A stretch of 64,000 bases of DNA. It comes from Festucalex cinctus (Eukaryota; Chordata; Actinopteri; Syngnathiformes; Syngnathidae). The position numbers and the translations under genes were made by a program. This document shows, in pieces, positions 46,369 to 61,300 of this stretch (position 1 is the stretch's first letter; every line of letters starts with the position of its first letter). The notes under the pieces were generated by a model that did no database searches, was not told the DNA's origin, and worked only from the letters and a program-made list of their open reading frames with translations. The stretch spans positions 1-64,000 of the forward strand of contig NW_027520288.1 in the NCBI RefSeq assembly GCF_051991245.1, given 5' to 3'.

Positions 46369-49300
46369 CTGTTAATTTTTAAGATTTTGACACATTCAGC
46401 TCAAATGTACAATCATGCGCTAAAAACGCATTTAAAGCAATAAAAAGGTGATTATGGCTGTCAAACCTAAACCAAACGTTGTGCACTCAAATCTTTTGCT
46501 GTATTTAGTTTATTTTGGCATCCGGATGATGATTCTAGCATGAAATTGCTTGGGCACCTGTTAATTTTTAAGATTTTGACACATTCAGCTCAAATGTACA
46601 ATCATGCGCTAAAAACGCATTTAAAGCAATAAAAAGGTGATTATGGCTTTCAAACCTAAACCAAACGTTGTGCACTCAAATCTTTTGCTGTATTTAGTTT
46701 ATTTTGGCACCCGGATGATGATTCTAGCATGAAATTGCTTGGGCACCTGTTAATTTTTAAGATTTTGACACATTCAGCTCAAATGTACACAATTGCTGAT
46801 TATGGCTGTCAAATCTAAACCAAACGTTGTGCACTCAAATCTTTTGCTGTATTTAGTTTATTTTGGCATCCGGATGATGATTCTAGCATGAAATTGCTTG
46901 GGCACCTGTTAATTTTTAAGATTTTGACACATTCAGCTCAAATGTACAATCATGCGCTAAAAACGCATTTAAAGCAATAAAAAGGTGATTATGGCTGTCA
47001 AACCTAAACCAAACGTTGTGCACTCAAATCTTTTGCTGTATTTAGTTTATTTTGGCATCCGGATGATGATTCTAGCATGAAATTGCTTGGGCACCTGTTA
47101 ATTTTTAAGATTTTGACACATTCAGCTCAAATGTACACAATTGCTGATTATGGCTGTCAAATCTAAACCAAACGTTGTGCACTCAAATATTTTGCTGTAT
47201 TTAGTTTATTTTGGCATCCGGATGATGATTCTAGCATGAAATTGCTTGGGCACCTGTTAATTTTTAAGATTTTGACACATTCAGCTCAAATGTACAATCA
47301 TGCGCTAAAAACGCATTTAAAGCAATAAAAAGGTGATTATGGCTGTCAAACCTAAACCAAACGTGCACTCAAATCTTTTGCTGTATTTAGTTTATTTTGG
47401 CATCCGGATGATGATTCTAGCATGAAATTGCTTGGGCACCTGTTAATTTTTAAGATTTTGACACATTCAGCTCAAATGTACACAATTGCTGATTATGGCT
47501 GTCAAATCTAAACCAAACGTTGTGCACTCAAATCTTTTGCTGTATTTAGTTTATTTTGGCATCCGGATGATGATTCTAGCATGAAATTGCTTGGGCACCT
47601 GTTAATTTTTAAGATTTTGACACATTCAGCTCAAATGTACAATCATGCGCTAAAAACACATTTAAAGCAATAAAAAGGTGATTATGGCTGTCAAACCTAA
47701 ACCAAACGTTGTGCACTCAAATCTTTTGCTGTATTTAGTTTATTTTGGCATCCGGATGATGATTCTAGCATGAAATTGCTTGGGCACCTGTTAATTTTTA
47801 AGATTTTGACACATTCAGCTCAAATGTACAGAATTGCTGATTATGGCTGTCAAATCTAAACCAAACGTTGTGCACTCAAATCTTTTGCTGTATTTTGTTT
47901 ATTTTGGCATCCGGATGATGATTCTAGCATGAAATTGCTTGGGCACCTGTTAATTTTTAAGATTTTGACACATTCAGCTCAAATGTACAATCATGCGCTA
48001 AAAACGCATTTAAAGCAATAAAAAGGTGATTATGGCTGTCAAACCTAAAGCAAACGTTGTGCACTCAAATCTTTTGCTGTATTTAGTTTATTTTGGCATC
48101 CGGATGATGATTCTAGCATGAAATTGCTTGGGCACCTGTTAATTTTTAAGATTTTGACACATTCAGCTCAAATGTACAATCATGCGCTAAAAACACATTT
48201 AAAGCAATAAAAAGGTGATTATGGCTGTCAAACCTAAACCAAACGTTGTGCACTCAAATCTTTTGCTGTATTTTGTTTATTTTGGCATCCGGATGATGAT
48301 TCTAGCATGAAATTGCTTGGGCACCTGTTAATTTTTAAGATTTTGACACATTCAGCTCAAATGTACACAATTGCTGATTATGGCTGTCAAATCTAAACCA
48401 AACGTTGTGCACTCAAATCTTTTGCTGTATTTAGTTTATTTTGGCATCCGGATGATGGTTCTAGCATGAAATTGCTTGGGCACCTGTTAATTTTTAAGAT
48501 TTTGACACATTCAGCTCAAATGTACAATCATGCGCTAAAAACGCATTTAAAGCAATAAAAAGGTGATTATGGCTGTCAAACCTAAACCAAACGTTGTGCA
48601 CTCAAATCTTTTGCTGTATTTAGTTTATTTTGGCATCCGGATGATGATTCTAGCATGAAATTGCTTGGGCACCTGTTAATTTTTAAGATTTTGACACATT
48701 CAGCTCAAATGTACACAATTGCTGATTATGGCTGTCAAACCTAAACCAAACGTTGTGCACTCAAATCTTTTGCTGTATTTAGTTTATTTTGGCATCCGGA
48801 TGATGATTCTAGCATGAAATTGCTTGGGCACCTGTTAATTTGTAAGATTTTGACACATTCAGCTCAAATGTACAATCATGCGCTAAAAACGCATTTAAAG
48901 CAATAAAAAGGTGATTATGGCTTTCAAACCTAAACCAAACGTTGTGCACTCAAATCTTTTGCTGTATTTAGTTTATTTTGGCACCCGGATGATGATTCTA
49001 GCATGAAATTGCTTGGGCACCTGTTAATTTTTAAGATTTTGACACATTCAGCTCAAATGTACACAATTGCTGATTATGGCTGTCAAATCTAAACCAAACG
49101 TTGTGCACTCAAATCTTTTGCTGTATTTAGTTTATTTTGGCATCCGGATGATGATTCTAGCATGAAATTGCTTGGGCACCTGTTAATTTTTAAGATTTTG
49201 ACACATTCAGCTCAAATGTACAATCATGCGCTAAAAACGCATTTAAAGCAATAAAAAGGTGATTATGGCTGTCAAACCTAAACCAAACGTTGTGCACTCA

Positions 49301-52300
49301 AATCTTTTGCTGTATTTAGTTTATTTTGGCATCCGGATGATGATTCTAGCATGAAATTGCTTGGGCACCTGTTAATTTTTAAGATTTTGACACATTCAGC
49401 TCAAATGTACAATCATGCGCTAAAAACGCATTTAAAGCAATAAAAAGGTGATTATGGCTGTCAAACCTAAACCAAACGTTGTGCACTCAAATCTTTTGCT
49501 GTATTTAGTTTATTTTGGCATCCGGATGATGATTCTAGCATGAAATTGCTTGGGCACCTGTTAATTTTTAAGATTTTGACACATTCAGCTCAAATGTACA
49601 ATCATGCGCTACAAACGCATTTAAAGCAATAAAAAGGTGATTATGGCTGTCAAACCTAAACCAAACGTTGTGCACTCAAATCTTTTGCTGTATTTAGTTT
49701 ATTTTGGCATCCGGATGATGATTCTAGCATGAAATTGCTTGGGCACCCGTTAATTTTTAAGATTTTGACACATTCAGCTCAAATGTACACAATTGCTGAT
49801 TATGGCTGTCAAACCTAAACCAAACGTTGTGCACTCAAATCTTTTGCTGTATTTAGTTTATTTTGGCATCCGGATGATGATTCTAGCATGAAATTGCTTG
49901 GGCACCTGTTAATTTTTAAGATTTTGACACATTCAGCTCAAATGTACAATCATGCGCTAAAAACGCATTTAAAGCAATAAAAAGGTGATTATGGCTGTCA
50001 AACCTAAACCAAACGTTGTGCACTCAAATCTTTTGCTGTATTTAGTTTATTTTGGCATCCGGATGATGATTCTAGCATGAAATTGCTTGGGCACCTGTTA
50101 ATTTTTAAGATTTTGACACATTCAGCTCAAATGTACACAATTGCTGATTATGGCTGTCAAATCTAAACCAAACGTTGTGCACTCAAATCTTTTGCTGTAT
50201 TTAGTTTATTTTGGCATCCGGATGATGATTCTAGCATGAAATTGCTTGGGCACCTGTTAATTTTTAAGATTTTGACACATTCAGCTCAAATGTACAATCA
50301 TGCGCTAAAAACGCATTTAAAGCAATAAAAAGGTGATTATGGCTGTCAAACCTAAACCAAACGTTGTGCACTCAAATCTTTTGCTGTATTTAGTTTATTT
50401 TGGCATCCGGATGATGATTCTAGCATGAAATTGCTTGGGCACCTGTTAATTTTTAAGATTTTGACACATTCAGCTCAAATGTACAATCATGCGCTAAAAA
50501 CGCATTTAAAGCAATAAAAAGGTGATTATGGCTGTCAAACCTAAACCAAACGTTGTGCACTCAAATCTTTTGCTGTATTTTGTTTATTTTGGCATCCGGA
50601 TGATGATTCTAGCATGAAATTGCTTGGGCACCTGTTAATTTTTAAGATTTTGACACATTCAGCTCAAATGTACAATCATGCGCTAAAAACGCATTTAAAG
50701 CAATAAAAAGGTGATTATGGCTGTCAAACCTAAACCAAACGTTGTGCACTCAAATCTTTTGCTGTATTTAGTTTATTTTGGCATCCGGATGATGATTCTA
50801 GCATGAAATTGCTTGGGCACCTGTTAATTTTTAAGATTTTGACACATTCAGCTCAAATGTACACAATTGCTGATTATGGCTGTCAAATCTAAACCAAACG
50901 TTGTGCACTCAAATCTTTTGCTGTATTTAGTTTATTTTGGCATCCGGATGATGATTCTAGCATGAAATTGCTTGGGCACCTGTTAATTTTTAAGATTTTG
51001 ACACATTCAGCTCAAATGTACAATCATGCGCTAAAAACGCATTTAAAGCAATAAAAAGGTGATTATGGCTGTCAAACCTAAACCAAACGTTGTGCACTCA
51101 AATCTTTTGCTGTATTTAGTTTATTTTGGCATCCGGATGATGATTCTAGCATGAAATTGCTTGGGCACCTGTTAATTTTTAAGATTTTGACACATTCAGC
51201 TCAAATGTACACAATTGCTGATTATGGCTGTCAAATCTAAACCAAACGTTGTGCACTCAAATCTTTTGCTGTATTTAGTTTATTTTGGCATCCGGATGAT
51301 GATTCTAGCATGAAATTGCTTGGGCACCTGTTAATTTTTAAGATTTTGACACATTCAGCTCAAATGTACAATCATGCGCTAAAAACGCATTTAAAGCAAT
51401 AAAAAGGTGATTATGGCTGTCAAACCTAAACCAAACGTTGTGCACTCAAATCTTTTGCTGTATTTAGTTTATTTTGGCATCCGGATGATGATTCTAGCAT
51501 GAAATTGCTTGGGCACCTGTTAATTTTTAAGATTTTGACACATTCAGCTCAAATGTACACAATTGCTGATTATGGCTGTCAAATCTAAACCAAACGTTGT
51601 GCACTCAAATCTTTTGCTGTATTTAGTTTATTTTGGCATCCGGATGATGATTCTAGCATGAAATTGCTTGGGCACCTGTTAATTTTTAAGATTTTGACAC
51701 ATTCAGCTCAAATGTACAATCATGCGCTAAAAACGCATTTAAAGCAATAAAAAGGTGATTATGGCTGTCAAACCTAAACCAAACGTTGTGCACTCAAATC
51801 TTTTGCTGTATTTAGTTTATTTTGGCATCCGGATGATGATTCTAGCATGAAATTGCTTGGGCACCTGTTAATTTTTAAGATTTTGACACATTCAGCTCAA
51901 ATGTACACAATTGCTGATTATGGCTGTCAAATCTAAACCAAACGTTGTGCACTCAAATCTTTTGCTGTATTTAGTTTATTTTGGCATCCGGATGATGATT
52001 CTAGCATGAAATTGCTTGGGCACCTGTTAATTTTTAAGATTTTGACACATTCAGCTCAAATGTACACAATTGCTGATTATGGCTGTCAAATCTAAACCAA
52101 ACGTTGTGCACTCAAATCTTTTGCTGTATTTAGTTTATTTTGGCATCCGGATGATGATTCTAGCATGAAATTGCTTGGGCACCTGTTAATTTTTAAGATT
52201 TTGACACATTCAGCTCAAATGTACAATCATGCGCTAAAAACGCATTTAAAGCAATAAAAAGGTGATTATGGCTGTCAAACCTAAACCAAACGTTGTGCAC

Positions 52301-55300
52301 TCAAATCTTTTGCTGTATTTAGTTTATTTTGGCATCCGGATGATGATTCTAGCATGAAATTGCTTGGGCACCTGTTAATTTTTAAGATTTTGACACATTC
52401 AGCTCAAATGTACACAATTGCTGATTATGGCTGTCAAATCTAAACCAAACGTTGTGCACTCAAATCTTTTGCTGTATTTAGTTTATTTTGGCATCCGGAT
52501 GATGATTCTAGCATGAAATTGCTTGGGCACCTGTTAATTTTTAAGATTTTGACACATTCAGCTCAAATGTACAATCATGCGCTAAAAACGCATTTAAAGC
52601 AATAAAAAGGTGATTATGGCTGTCAAACCTAAACCAAACGTTGTGCACTCAAATCTTTTGCTGTATTTAGTTTATTTTGGCATCCGGATGATGATTCTAG
52701 CATGAAATTGCTTGGGCACCTGTTAATTTTTAAGATTTTGACACATTCAGCTCAAATGTACACAATTGCTGATTATGGCTGTCAAATCTAAACCAAACGT
52801 TGTGCACTCAAATCTTTTGCTGTATTTAGTTTATTTTGGCATCCGGATGATGATTCTAGCATGAAATTGCTTGGGCACCTGTTAATTTTTAAGATTTTGA
52901 CACATTCAGCTCAAATGTACACAATTGCTGATTATGGCTGTCAAATCTAAACCAAACGTTGTGCACTCAAATATTTTGCTGTATTTAGTTTATTTTGGCA
53001 TCCGGATGATGATTCTAGCATGAAATTGCTTGGGCACCTGTTAATTTTTAAGATTTTGACACATTCAGCTCAAATGTACAATCATGCGCTAAAAACGCAT
53101 TTAAAGCAATAAAAAGGTGATTATGGCTGTCAAACCTAAACCAAACGTGCACTCAAATCTTTTGCTGTATTTAGTTTATTTTGGCATCCGGATGATGATT
53201 CTAGCATGAAATTGCTTGGGCACCTGTTAATTTTTAAGATTTTGACACATTCAGCTCAAATGTACACAATTGCTGATTATGGCTGTCAAATCTAAACCAA
53301 ACGTTGTGCACTCAAATCTTTTGCTGTATTTAGTTTATTTTGGCATCCGGATGATGATTCTAGCATGAAATTGCTTGGGCACCTGTTAATTTTTAAGATT
53401 TTGACACATTCAGCTCAAATGTACAATCATGCGCTAAAAACACATTTAAAGCAATAAAAAGGTGATTATGGCTGTCAAACCTAAACCAAACGTTGTGCAC
53501 TCAAATCTTTTGCTGTATTTAGTTTATTTTGGCATCCGGATGATGATTCTAGCATGAAATTGCTTGGGCACCTGTTAATTTTTAAGATTTTGACACATTC
53601 AGCTCAAATGTACAGAATTGCTGATTATGGCTGTCAAATCTAAACCAAACGTTGTGCACTCAAATCTTTTGCTGTATTTTGTTTATTTTGGCATCCGGAT
53701 GATGATTCTAGCATGAAATTGCTTGGGCACCTGTTAATTTTTAAGATTTTGACACATTCAGCTCAAATGTACAATCATGCGCTAAAAACGCATTTAAAGC
53801 AATAAAAAGGTGATTATGGCTGTCAAACCTAAAGCAAACGTTGTGCACTCAAATCTTTTGCTGTATTTAGTTTATTTTGGCATCCGGATGATGATTCTAG
53901 CATGAAATTGCTTGGGCACCTGTTAATTTTTAAGATTTTGACACATTCAGCTCAAATGTACAATCATGCGCTAAAAACACATTTAAAGCAATAAAAAGGT
54001 GATTATGGCTGTCAAACCTAAACCAAACGTTGTGCACTCAAATCTTTTGCTGTATTTTGTTTATTTTGGCATCCGGATGATGATTCTAGCATGAAATTGC
54101 TTGGGCACCTGTTAATTTTTAAGATTTTGACACATTCAGCTCAAATGTACACAATTGCTGATTATGGCTGTCAAATCTAAACCAAACGTTGTGCACTCAA
54201 ATCTTTTGCTGTATTTAGTTTATTTTGGCATCCGGATGATGGTTCTAGCATGAAATTGCTTGGGCACCTGTTAATTTTTAAGATTTTGACACATTCAGCT
54301 CAAATGTACAATCATGCGCTAAAAACGCATTTAAAGCAATAAAAAGGTGATTATGGCTGTCAAACCTAAACCAAACGTTGTGCACTCAAATCTTTTGCTG
54401 TATTTAGTTTATTTTGGCATCCGGATGATGATTCTAGCATGAAATTGCTTGGGCACCTGTTAATTTTTAAGATTTTGACACATTCAGCTCAAATGTACAC
54501 AATTGCTGATTATGGCTGTCAAACCTAAACCAAACGTTGTGCACTCAAATCTTTTGCTGTATTTAGTTTATTTTGGCATCCGGATGATGATTCTAGCATG
54601 AAATTGCTTGGGCACCTGTTAATTTGTAAGATTTTGACACATTCAGCTCAAATGTACAATCATGCGCTAAAAACGCATTTAAAGCAATAAAAAGGTGATT
54701 ATGGCTTTCAAACCTAAACCAAACGTTGTGCACTCAAATCTTTTGCTGTATTTAGTTTATTTTGGCACCCGGATGATGATTCTAGCATGAAATTGCTTGG
54801 GCACCTGTTAATTTTTAAGATTTTGACACATTCAGCTCAAATGTACACAATTGCTGATTATGGCTGTCAAATCTAAACCAAACGTTGTGCACTCAAATCT
54901 TTTGCTGTATTTAGTTTATTTTGGCATCCGGATGATGATTCTAGCATGAAATTGCTTGGGCACCTGTTAATTTTTAAGATTTTGACACATTCAGCTCAAA
55001 TGTACAATCATGCGCTAAAAACGCATTTAAAGCAATAAAAAGGTGATTATGGCTGTCAAACCTAAACCAAACGTTGTGCACTCAAATCTTTTGCTGTATT
55101 TAGTTTATTTTGGCATCCGGATGATGATTCTAGCATGAAATTGCTTGGGCACCTGTTAATTTTTAAGATTTTGACACATTCAGCTCAAATGTACAATCAT
55201 GCGCTAAAAACGCATTTAAAGCAATAAAAAGGTGATTATGGCTGTCAAACCTAAACCAAACGTTGTGCACTCAAATCTTTTGCTGTATTTAGTTTATTTT

Positions 55301-58300
55301 GGCATCCGGATGATGATTCTAGCATGAAATTGCTTGGGCACCTGTTAATTTTTAAGATTTTGACACATTCAGCTCAAATGTACAATCATGCGCTACAAAC
55401 GCATTTAAAGCAATAAAAAGGTGATTATGGCTGTCAAACCTAAACCAAACGTTGTGCACTCAAATCTTTTGCTGTATTTAGTTTATTTTGGCATCCGGAT
55501 GATGATTCTAGCATGAAATTGCTTGGGCACCCGTTAATTTTTAAGATTTTGACACATTCAGCTCAAATGTACACAATTGCTGATTATGGCTGTCAAACCT
55601 AAACCAAACGTTGTGCACTCAAATCTTTTGCTGTATTTAGTTTATTTTGGCATCCGGATGATGATTCTAGCATGAAATTGCTTGGGCACCTGTTAATTTT
55701 TAAGATTTTGACACATTCAGCTCAAATGTACAATCATGCGCTAAAAACGCATTTAAAGCAATAAAAAGGTGATTATGGCTGTCAAACCTAAACCAAACGT
55801 TGTGCACTCAAATCTTTTGCTGTATTTAGTTTATTTTGGCATCCGGATGATGATTCTAGCATGAAATTGCTTGGGCACCTGTTAATTTTTAAGATTTTGA
55901 CACATTCAGCTCAAATGTACACAATTGCTGATTATGGCTGTCAAATCTAAACCAAACGTTGTGCACTCAAATCTTTTGCTGTATTTAGTTTATTTTGGCA
56001 TCCGGATGATGATTCTAGCATGAAATTGCTTGGGCACCTGTTAATTTTTAAGATTTTGACACATTCAGCTCAAATGTACAATCATGCGCTAAAAACGCAT
56101 TTAAAGCAATAAAAAGGTGATTATGGCTGTCAAACCTAAACCAAACGTTGTGCACTCAAATCTTTTGCTGTATTTAGTTTATTTTGGCATCCGGATGATG
56201 ATTCTAGCATGAAATTGCTTGGGCACCTGTTAATTTTTAAGATTTTGACACATTCAGCTCAAATGTACAATCATGCGCTAAAAACGCATTTAAAGCAATA
56301 AAAAGGTGATTATGGCTGTCAAACCTAAACCAAACGTTGTGCACTCAAATCTTTTGCTGTATTTTGTTTATTTTGGCATCCGGATGATGATTCTAGCATG
56401 AAATTGCTTGGGCACCTGTTAATTTTTAAGATTTTGACACATTCAGCTCAAATGTACAATCATGCGCTAAAAACGCATTTAAAGCAATAAAAAGGTGATT
56501 ATGGCTGTCAAACCTAAACCAAACGTTGTGCACTCAAATCTTTTGCTGTATTTAGTTTATTTTGGCATCCGGATGATGATTCTAGCATGAAATTGCTTGG
56601 GCACCTGTTAATTTTTAAGATTTTGACACATTCAGCTCAAATGTACACAATTGCTGATTATGGCTGTCAAATCTAAACCAAACGTTGTGCACTCAAATCT
56701 TTTGCTGTATTTAGTTTATTTTGGCATCCGGATGATGATTCTAGCATGAAATTGCTTGGGCACCTGTTAATTTTTAAGATTTTGACACATTCAGCTCAAA
56801 TGTACAATCATGCGCTAAAAACGCATTTAAAGCAATAAAAAGGTGATTATGGCTGTCAAACCTAAACCAAACGTTGTGCACTCAAATCTTTTGCTGTATT
56901 TAGTTTATTTTGGCATCCGGATGATGATTCTAGCATGAAATTGCTTGGGCACCTGTTAATTTTTAAGATTTTGACACATTCAGCTCAAATGTACACAATT
57001 GCTGATTATGGCTGTCAAATCTAAACCAAACGTTGTGCACTCAAATCTTTTGCTGTATTTAGTTTATTTTGGCATCCGGATGATGATTCTAGCATGAAAT
57101 TGCTTGGGCACCTGTTAATTTTTAAGATTTTGACACATTCAGCTCAAATGTACAATCATGCGCTAAAAACGCATTTAAAGCAATAAAAAGGTGATTATGG
57201 CTGTCAAACCTAAACCAAACGTTGTGCACTCAAATCTTTTGCTGTATTTAGTTTATTTTGGCATCCGGATGATGATTCTAGCATGAAATTGCTTGGGCAC
57301 CTGTTAATTTTTAAGATTTTGACACATTCAGCTCAAATGTACACAATTGCTGATTATGGCTGTCAAATCTAAACCAAACGTTGTGCACTCAAATCTTTTG
57401 CTGTATTTAGTTTATTTTGGCATCCGGATGATGATTCTAGCATGAAATTGCTTGGGCACCTGTTAATTTTTAAGATTTTGACACATTCAGCTCAAATGTA
57501 CAATCATGCGCTAAAAACGCATTTAAAGCAATAAAAAGGTGATTATGGCTGTCAAACCTAAACCAAACGTTGTGCACTCAAATCTTTTGCTGTATTTAGT
57601 TTATTTTGGCATCCGGATGATGATTCTAGCATGAAATTGCTTGGGCACCTGTTAATTTTTAAGATTTTGACACATTCAGCTCAAATGTACACAATTGCTG
57701 ATTATGGCTGTCAAATCTAAACCAAACGTTGTGCACTCAAATCTTTTGCTGTATTTAGTTTATTTTGGCATCCGGATGATGATTCTAGCATGAAATTGCT
57801 TGGGCACCTGTTAATTTTTAAGATTTTGACACATTCAGCTCAAATGTACAATCATGCGCTAAAAACGCATTTAAAGCAATAAAAAGGTGATTATGGCTGT
57901 CAAACCTAAACCAAACGTTGTGCACTCAAATCTTTTGCTGTATTTAGTTTATTTTGGCATCCGGATGATGATTCTAGCATGAAATTGCTTGGGCACCTGT
58001 TAATTTTTAAGATTTTGACACATTCAGCTCAAATGTACACAATTGCTGATTATGGCTGTCAAATCTAAACCAAACGTTGTGCACTCAAATCTTTTGCTGT
58101 ATTTAGTTTATTTTGGCATCCGGATGATGATTCTAGCATGAAATTGCTTGGGCACCTGTTAATTTTTAAGATTTTGACACATTCAGCTCAAATGTACACA
58201 ATTGCTGATTATGGCTGTCAAATCTAAACCAAACGTTGTGCACTCAAATCTTTTGCTGTATTTAGTTTATTTTGGCATCCGGATGATGATTCTAGCATGA

Positions 58301-61300
58301 AATTGCTTGGGCACCTGTTAATTTTTAAGATTTTGACACATTCAGCTCAAATGTACAATCATGCGCTAAAAACGCATTTAAAGCAATAAAAAGGTGATTA
58401 TGGCTGTCAAACCTAAACCAAACGTTGTGCACTCAAATCTTTTGCTGTATTTAGTTTATTTTGGCATCCGGATGATGATTCTAGCATGAAATTGCTTGGG
58501 CACCTGTTAATTTTTAAGATTTTGACACATTCAGCTCAAATGTACACAATTGCTGATTATGGCTGTCAAATCTAAACCAAACGTTGTGCACTCAAATCTT
58601 TTGCTGTATTTAGTTTATTTTGGCATCCGGATGATGATTCTAGCATGAAATTGCTTGGGCACCTGTTAATTTTTAAGATTTTGACACATTCAGCTCAAAT
58701 GTACAATCATGCGCTAAAAACGCATTTAAAGCAATAAAAAGGTGATTATGGCTGTCAAACCTAAACCAAACGTTGTGCACTCAAATCTTTTGCTGTATTT
58801 AGTTTATTTTGGCATCCGGATGATGATTCTAGCATGAAATTGCTTGGGCACCTGTTAATTTTTAAGATTTTGACACATTCAGCTCAAATGTACACAATTG
58901 CTGATTATGGCTGTCAAATCTAAACCAAACGTTGTGCACTCAAATCTTTTGCTGTATTTAGTTTATTTTGGCATCCGGATGATGATTCTAGCATGAAATT
59001 GCTTGGGCACCTGTTAATTTTTAAGATTTTGACACATTCAGCTCAAATGTACAATCATGCGCTAAAAACGCATTTAAAGCAATAAAAAGGTGATTATGGC
59101 TGTCAAACCTAAACCAAACGTTGTGCACTCAAATCTTTTGCTGTATTTAGTTTATTTTGGCATCCGGATGATGATTCTAGCATGAAATTGCTTGGGCACC
59201 TGTTAATTTTTAAGATTTTGACACATTCAGCTCAAATGTACAATCATGCGCTAAAAACGCATTTAAAGCAATAAAAAGGTGATTATGGCTGTCAAACCTA
59301 AACCAAACGTTGTGCACTCAAATCTTTTGCTGTATTTAGTTTATTTTGGCATCCGGATGATGATTCTAGCATGAAATTGCTTGGGCACCTGTTAATTTTT
59401 AAGATTTTGACACATTCAGCTCAAATGTACACAATTGCTGATTATGGCTGTCAAACCTAAACCAAACGTTGTGCACTCAAATCTTTTGCTGTATTTAGTT
59501 TATTTTGGCATCCGGATGATGATTCTAGCATGAAATTGCTTGGGCACCTGTTAATTTGTAAGATTTTGACACATTCAGCTCAAATGTACAATCATGCGCT
59601 AAAAACGCATTTAAAGCAATAAAAAGGTGATTATGGCTTTCAAACCTAAACCAAACGTTGTGCACTCAAATCTTTTGCTGTATTTAGTTTATTTTGGCAC
59701 CCGGATGATGATTCTAGCATGAAATTGCTTGGGCACCTGTTAATTTTTAAGATTTTGACACATTCAGCTCAAATGTACACAATTGCTGATTATGGCTGTC
59801 AAATCTAAACCAAACGTTGTGCACTCAAATCTTTTGCTGTATTTAGTTTATTTTGGCATCCGGATGATGATTCTAGCATGAAATTGCTTGGGCACCTGTT
59901 AATTTTTAAGATTTTGACACATTCAGCTCAAATGTACAATCATGCGCTAAAAACGCATTTAAAGCAATAAAAAGGTGATTATGGCTGTCAAACCTAAACC
60001 AAACGTTGTGCACTCAAATCTTTTGCTGTATTTAGTTTATTTTGGCATCCGGATGATGATTCTAGCATGAAATTGCTTGGGCACCTGTTAATTTTTAAGA
60101 TTTTGACACATTCAGCTCAAATGTACAATCATGCGCTAAAAACGCATTTAAAGCAATAAAAAGGTGATTATGGCTGTCAAACCTAAACCAAACGTTGTGC
60201 ACTCAAATCTTTTGCTGTATTTAGTTTATTTTGGCATCCGGATGATGATTCTAGCATGAAATTGCTTGGGCACCTGTTAATTTTTAAGATTTTGACACAT
60301 TCAGCTCAAATGTACAATCATGCGCTACAAACGCATTTAAAGCAATAAAAAGGTGATTATGGCTGTCAAACCTAAACCAAACGTTGTGCACTCAAATCTT
60401 TTGCTGTATTTAGTTTATTTTGGCATCCGGATGATGATTCTAGCATGAAATTGCTTGGGCACCCGTTAATTTTTAAGATTTTGACACATTCAGCTCAAAT
60501 GTACACAATTGCTGATTATGGCTGTCAAACCTAAACCAAACGTTGTGCACTCAAATCTTTTGCTGTATTTAGTTTATTTTGGCATCCGGATGATGATTCT
60601 AGCATGAAATTGCTTGGGCACCTGTTAATTTTTAAGATTTTGACACATTCAGCTCAAATGTACAATCATGCGCTAAAAACGCATTTAAAGCAATAAAAAG
60701 GTGATTATGGCTGTCAAACCTAAACCAAACGTTGTGCACTCAAATCTTTTGCTGTATTTAGTTTATTTTGGCATCCGGATGATGATTCTAGCATGAAATT
60801 GCTTGGGCACCTGTTAATTTTTAAGATTTTGACACATTCAGCTCAAATGTACACAATTGCTGATTATGGCTGTCAAATCTAAACCAAACGTTGTGCACTC
60901 AAATCTTTTGCTGTATTTAGTTTATTTTGGCATCCGGATGATGATTCTAGCATGAAATTGCTTGGGCACCTGTTAATTTTTAAGATTTTGACACATTCAG
61001 CTCAAATGTACAATCATGCGCTAAAAACGCATTTAAAGCAATAAAAAGGTGATTATGGCTGTCAAACCTAAACCAAACGTTGTGCACTCAAATCTTTTGC
61101 TGTATTTAGTTTATTTTGGCATCCGGATGATGATTCTAGCATGAAATTGCTTGGGCACCTGTTAATTTTTAAGATTTTGACACATTCAGCTCAAATGTAC
61201 AATCATGCGCTAAAAACGCATTTAAAGCAATAAAAAGGTGATTATGGCTGTCAAACCTAAACCAAACGTTGTGCACTCAAATCTTTTGCTGTATTTTGTT

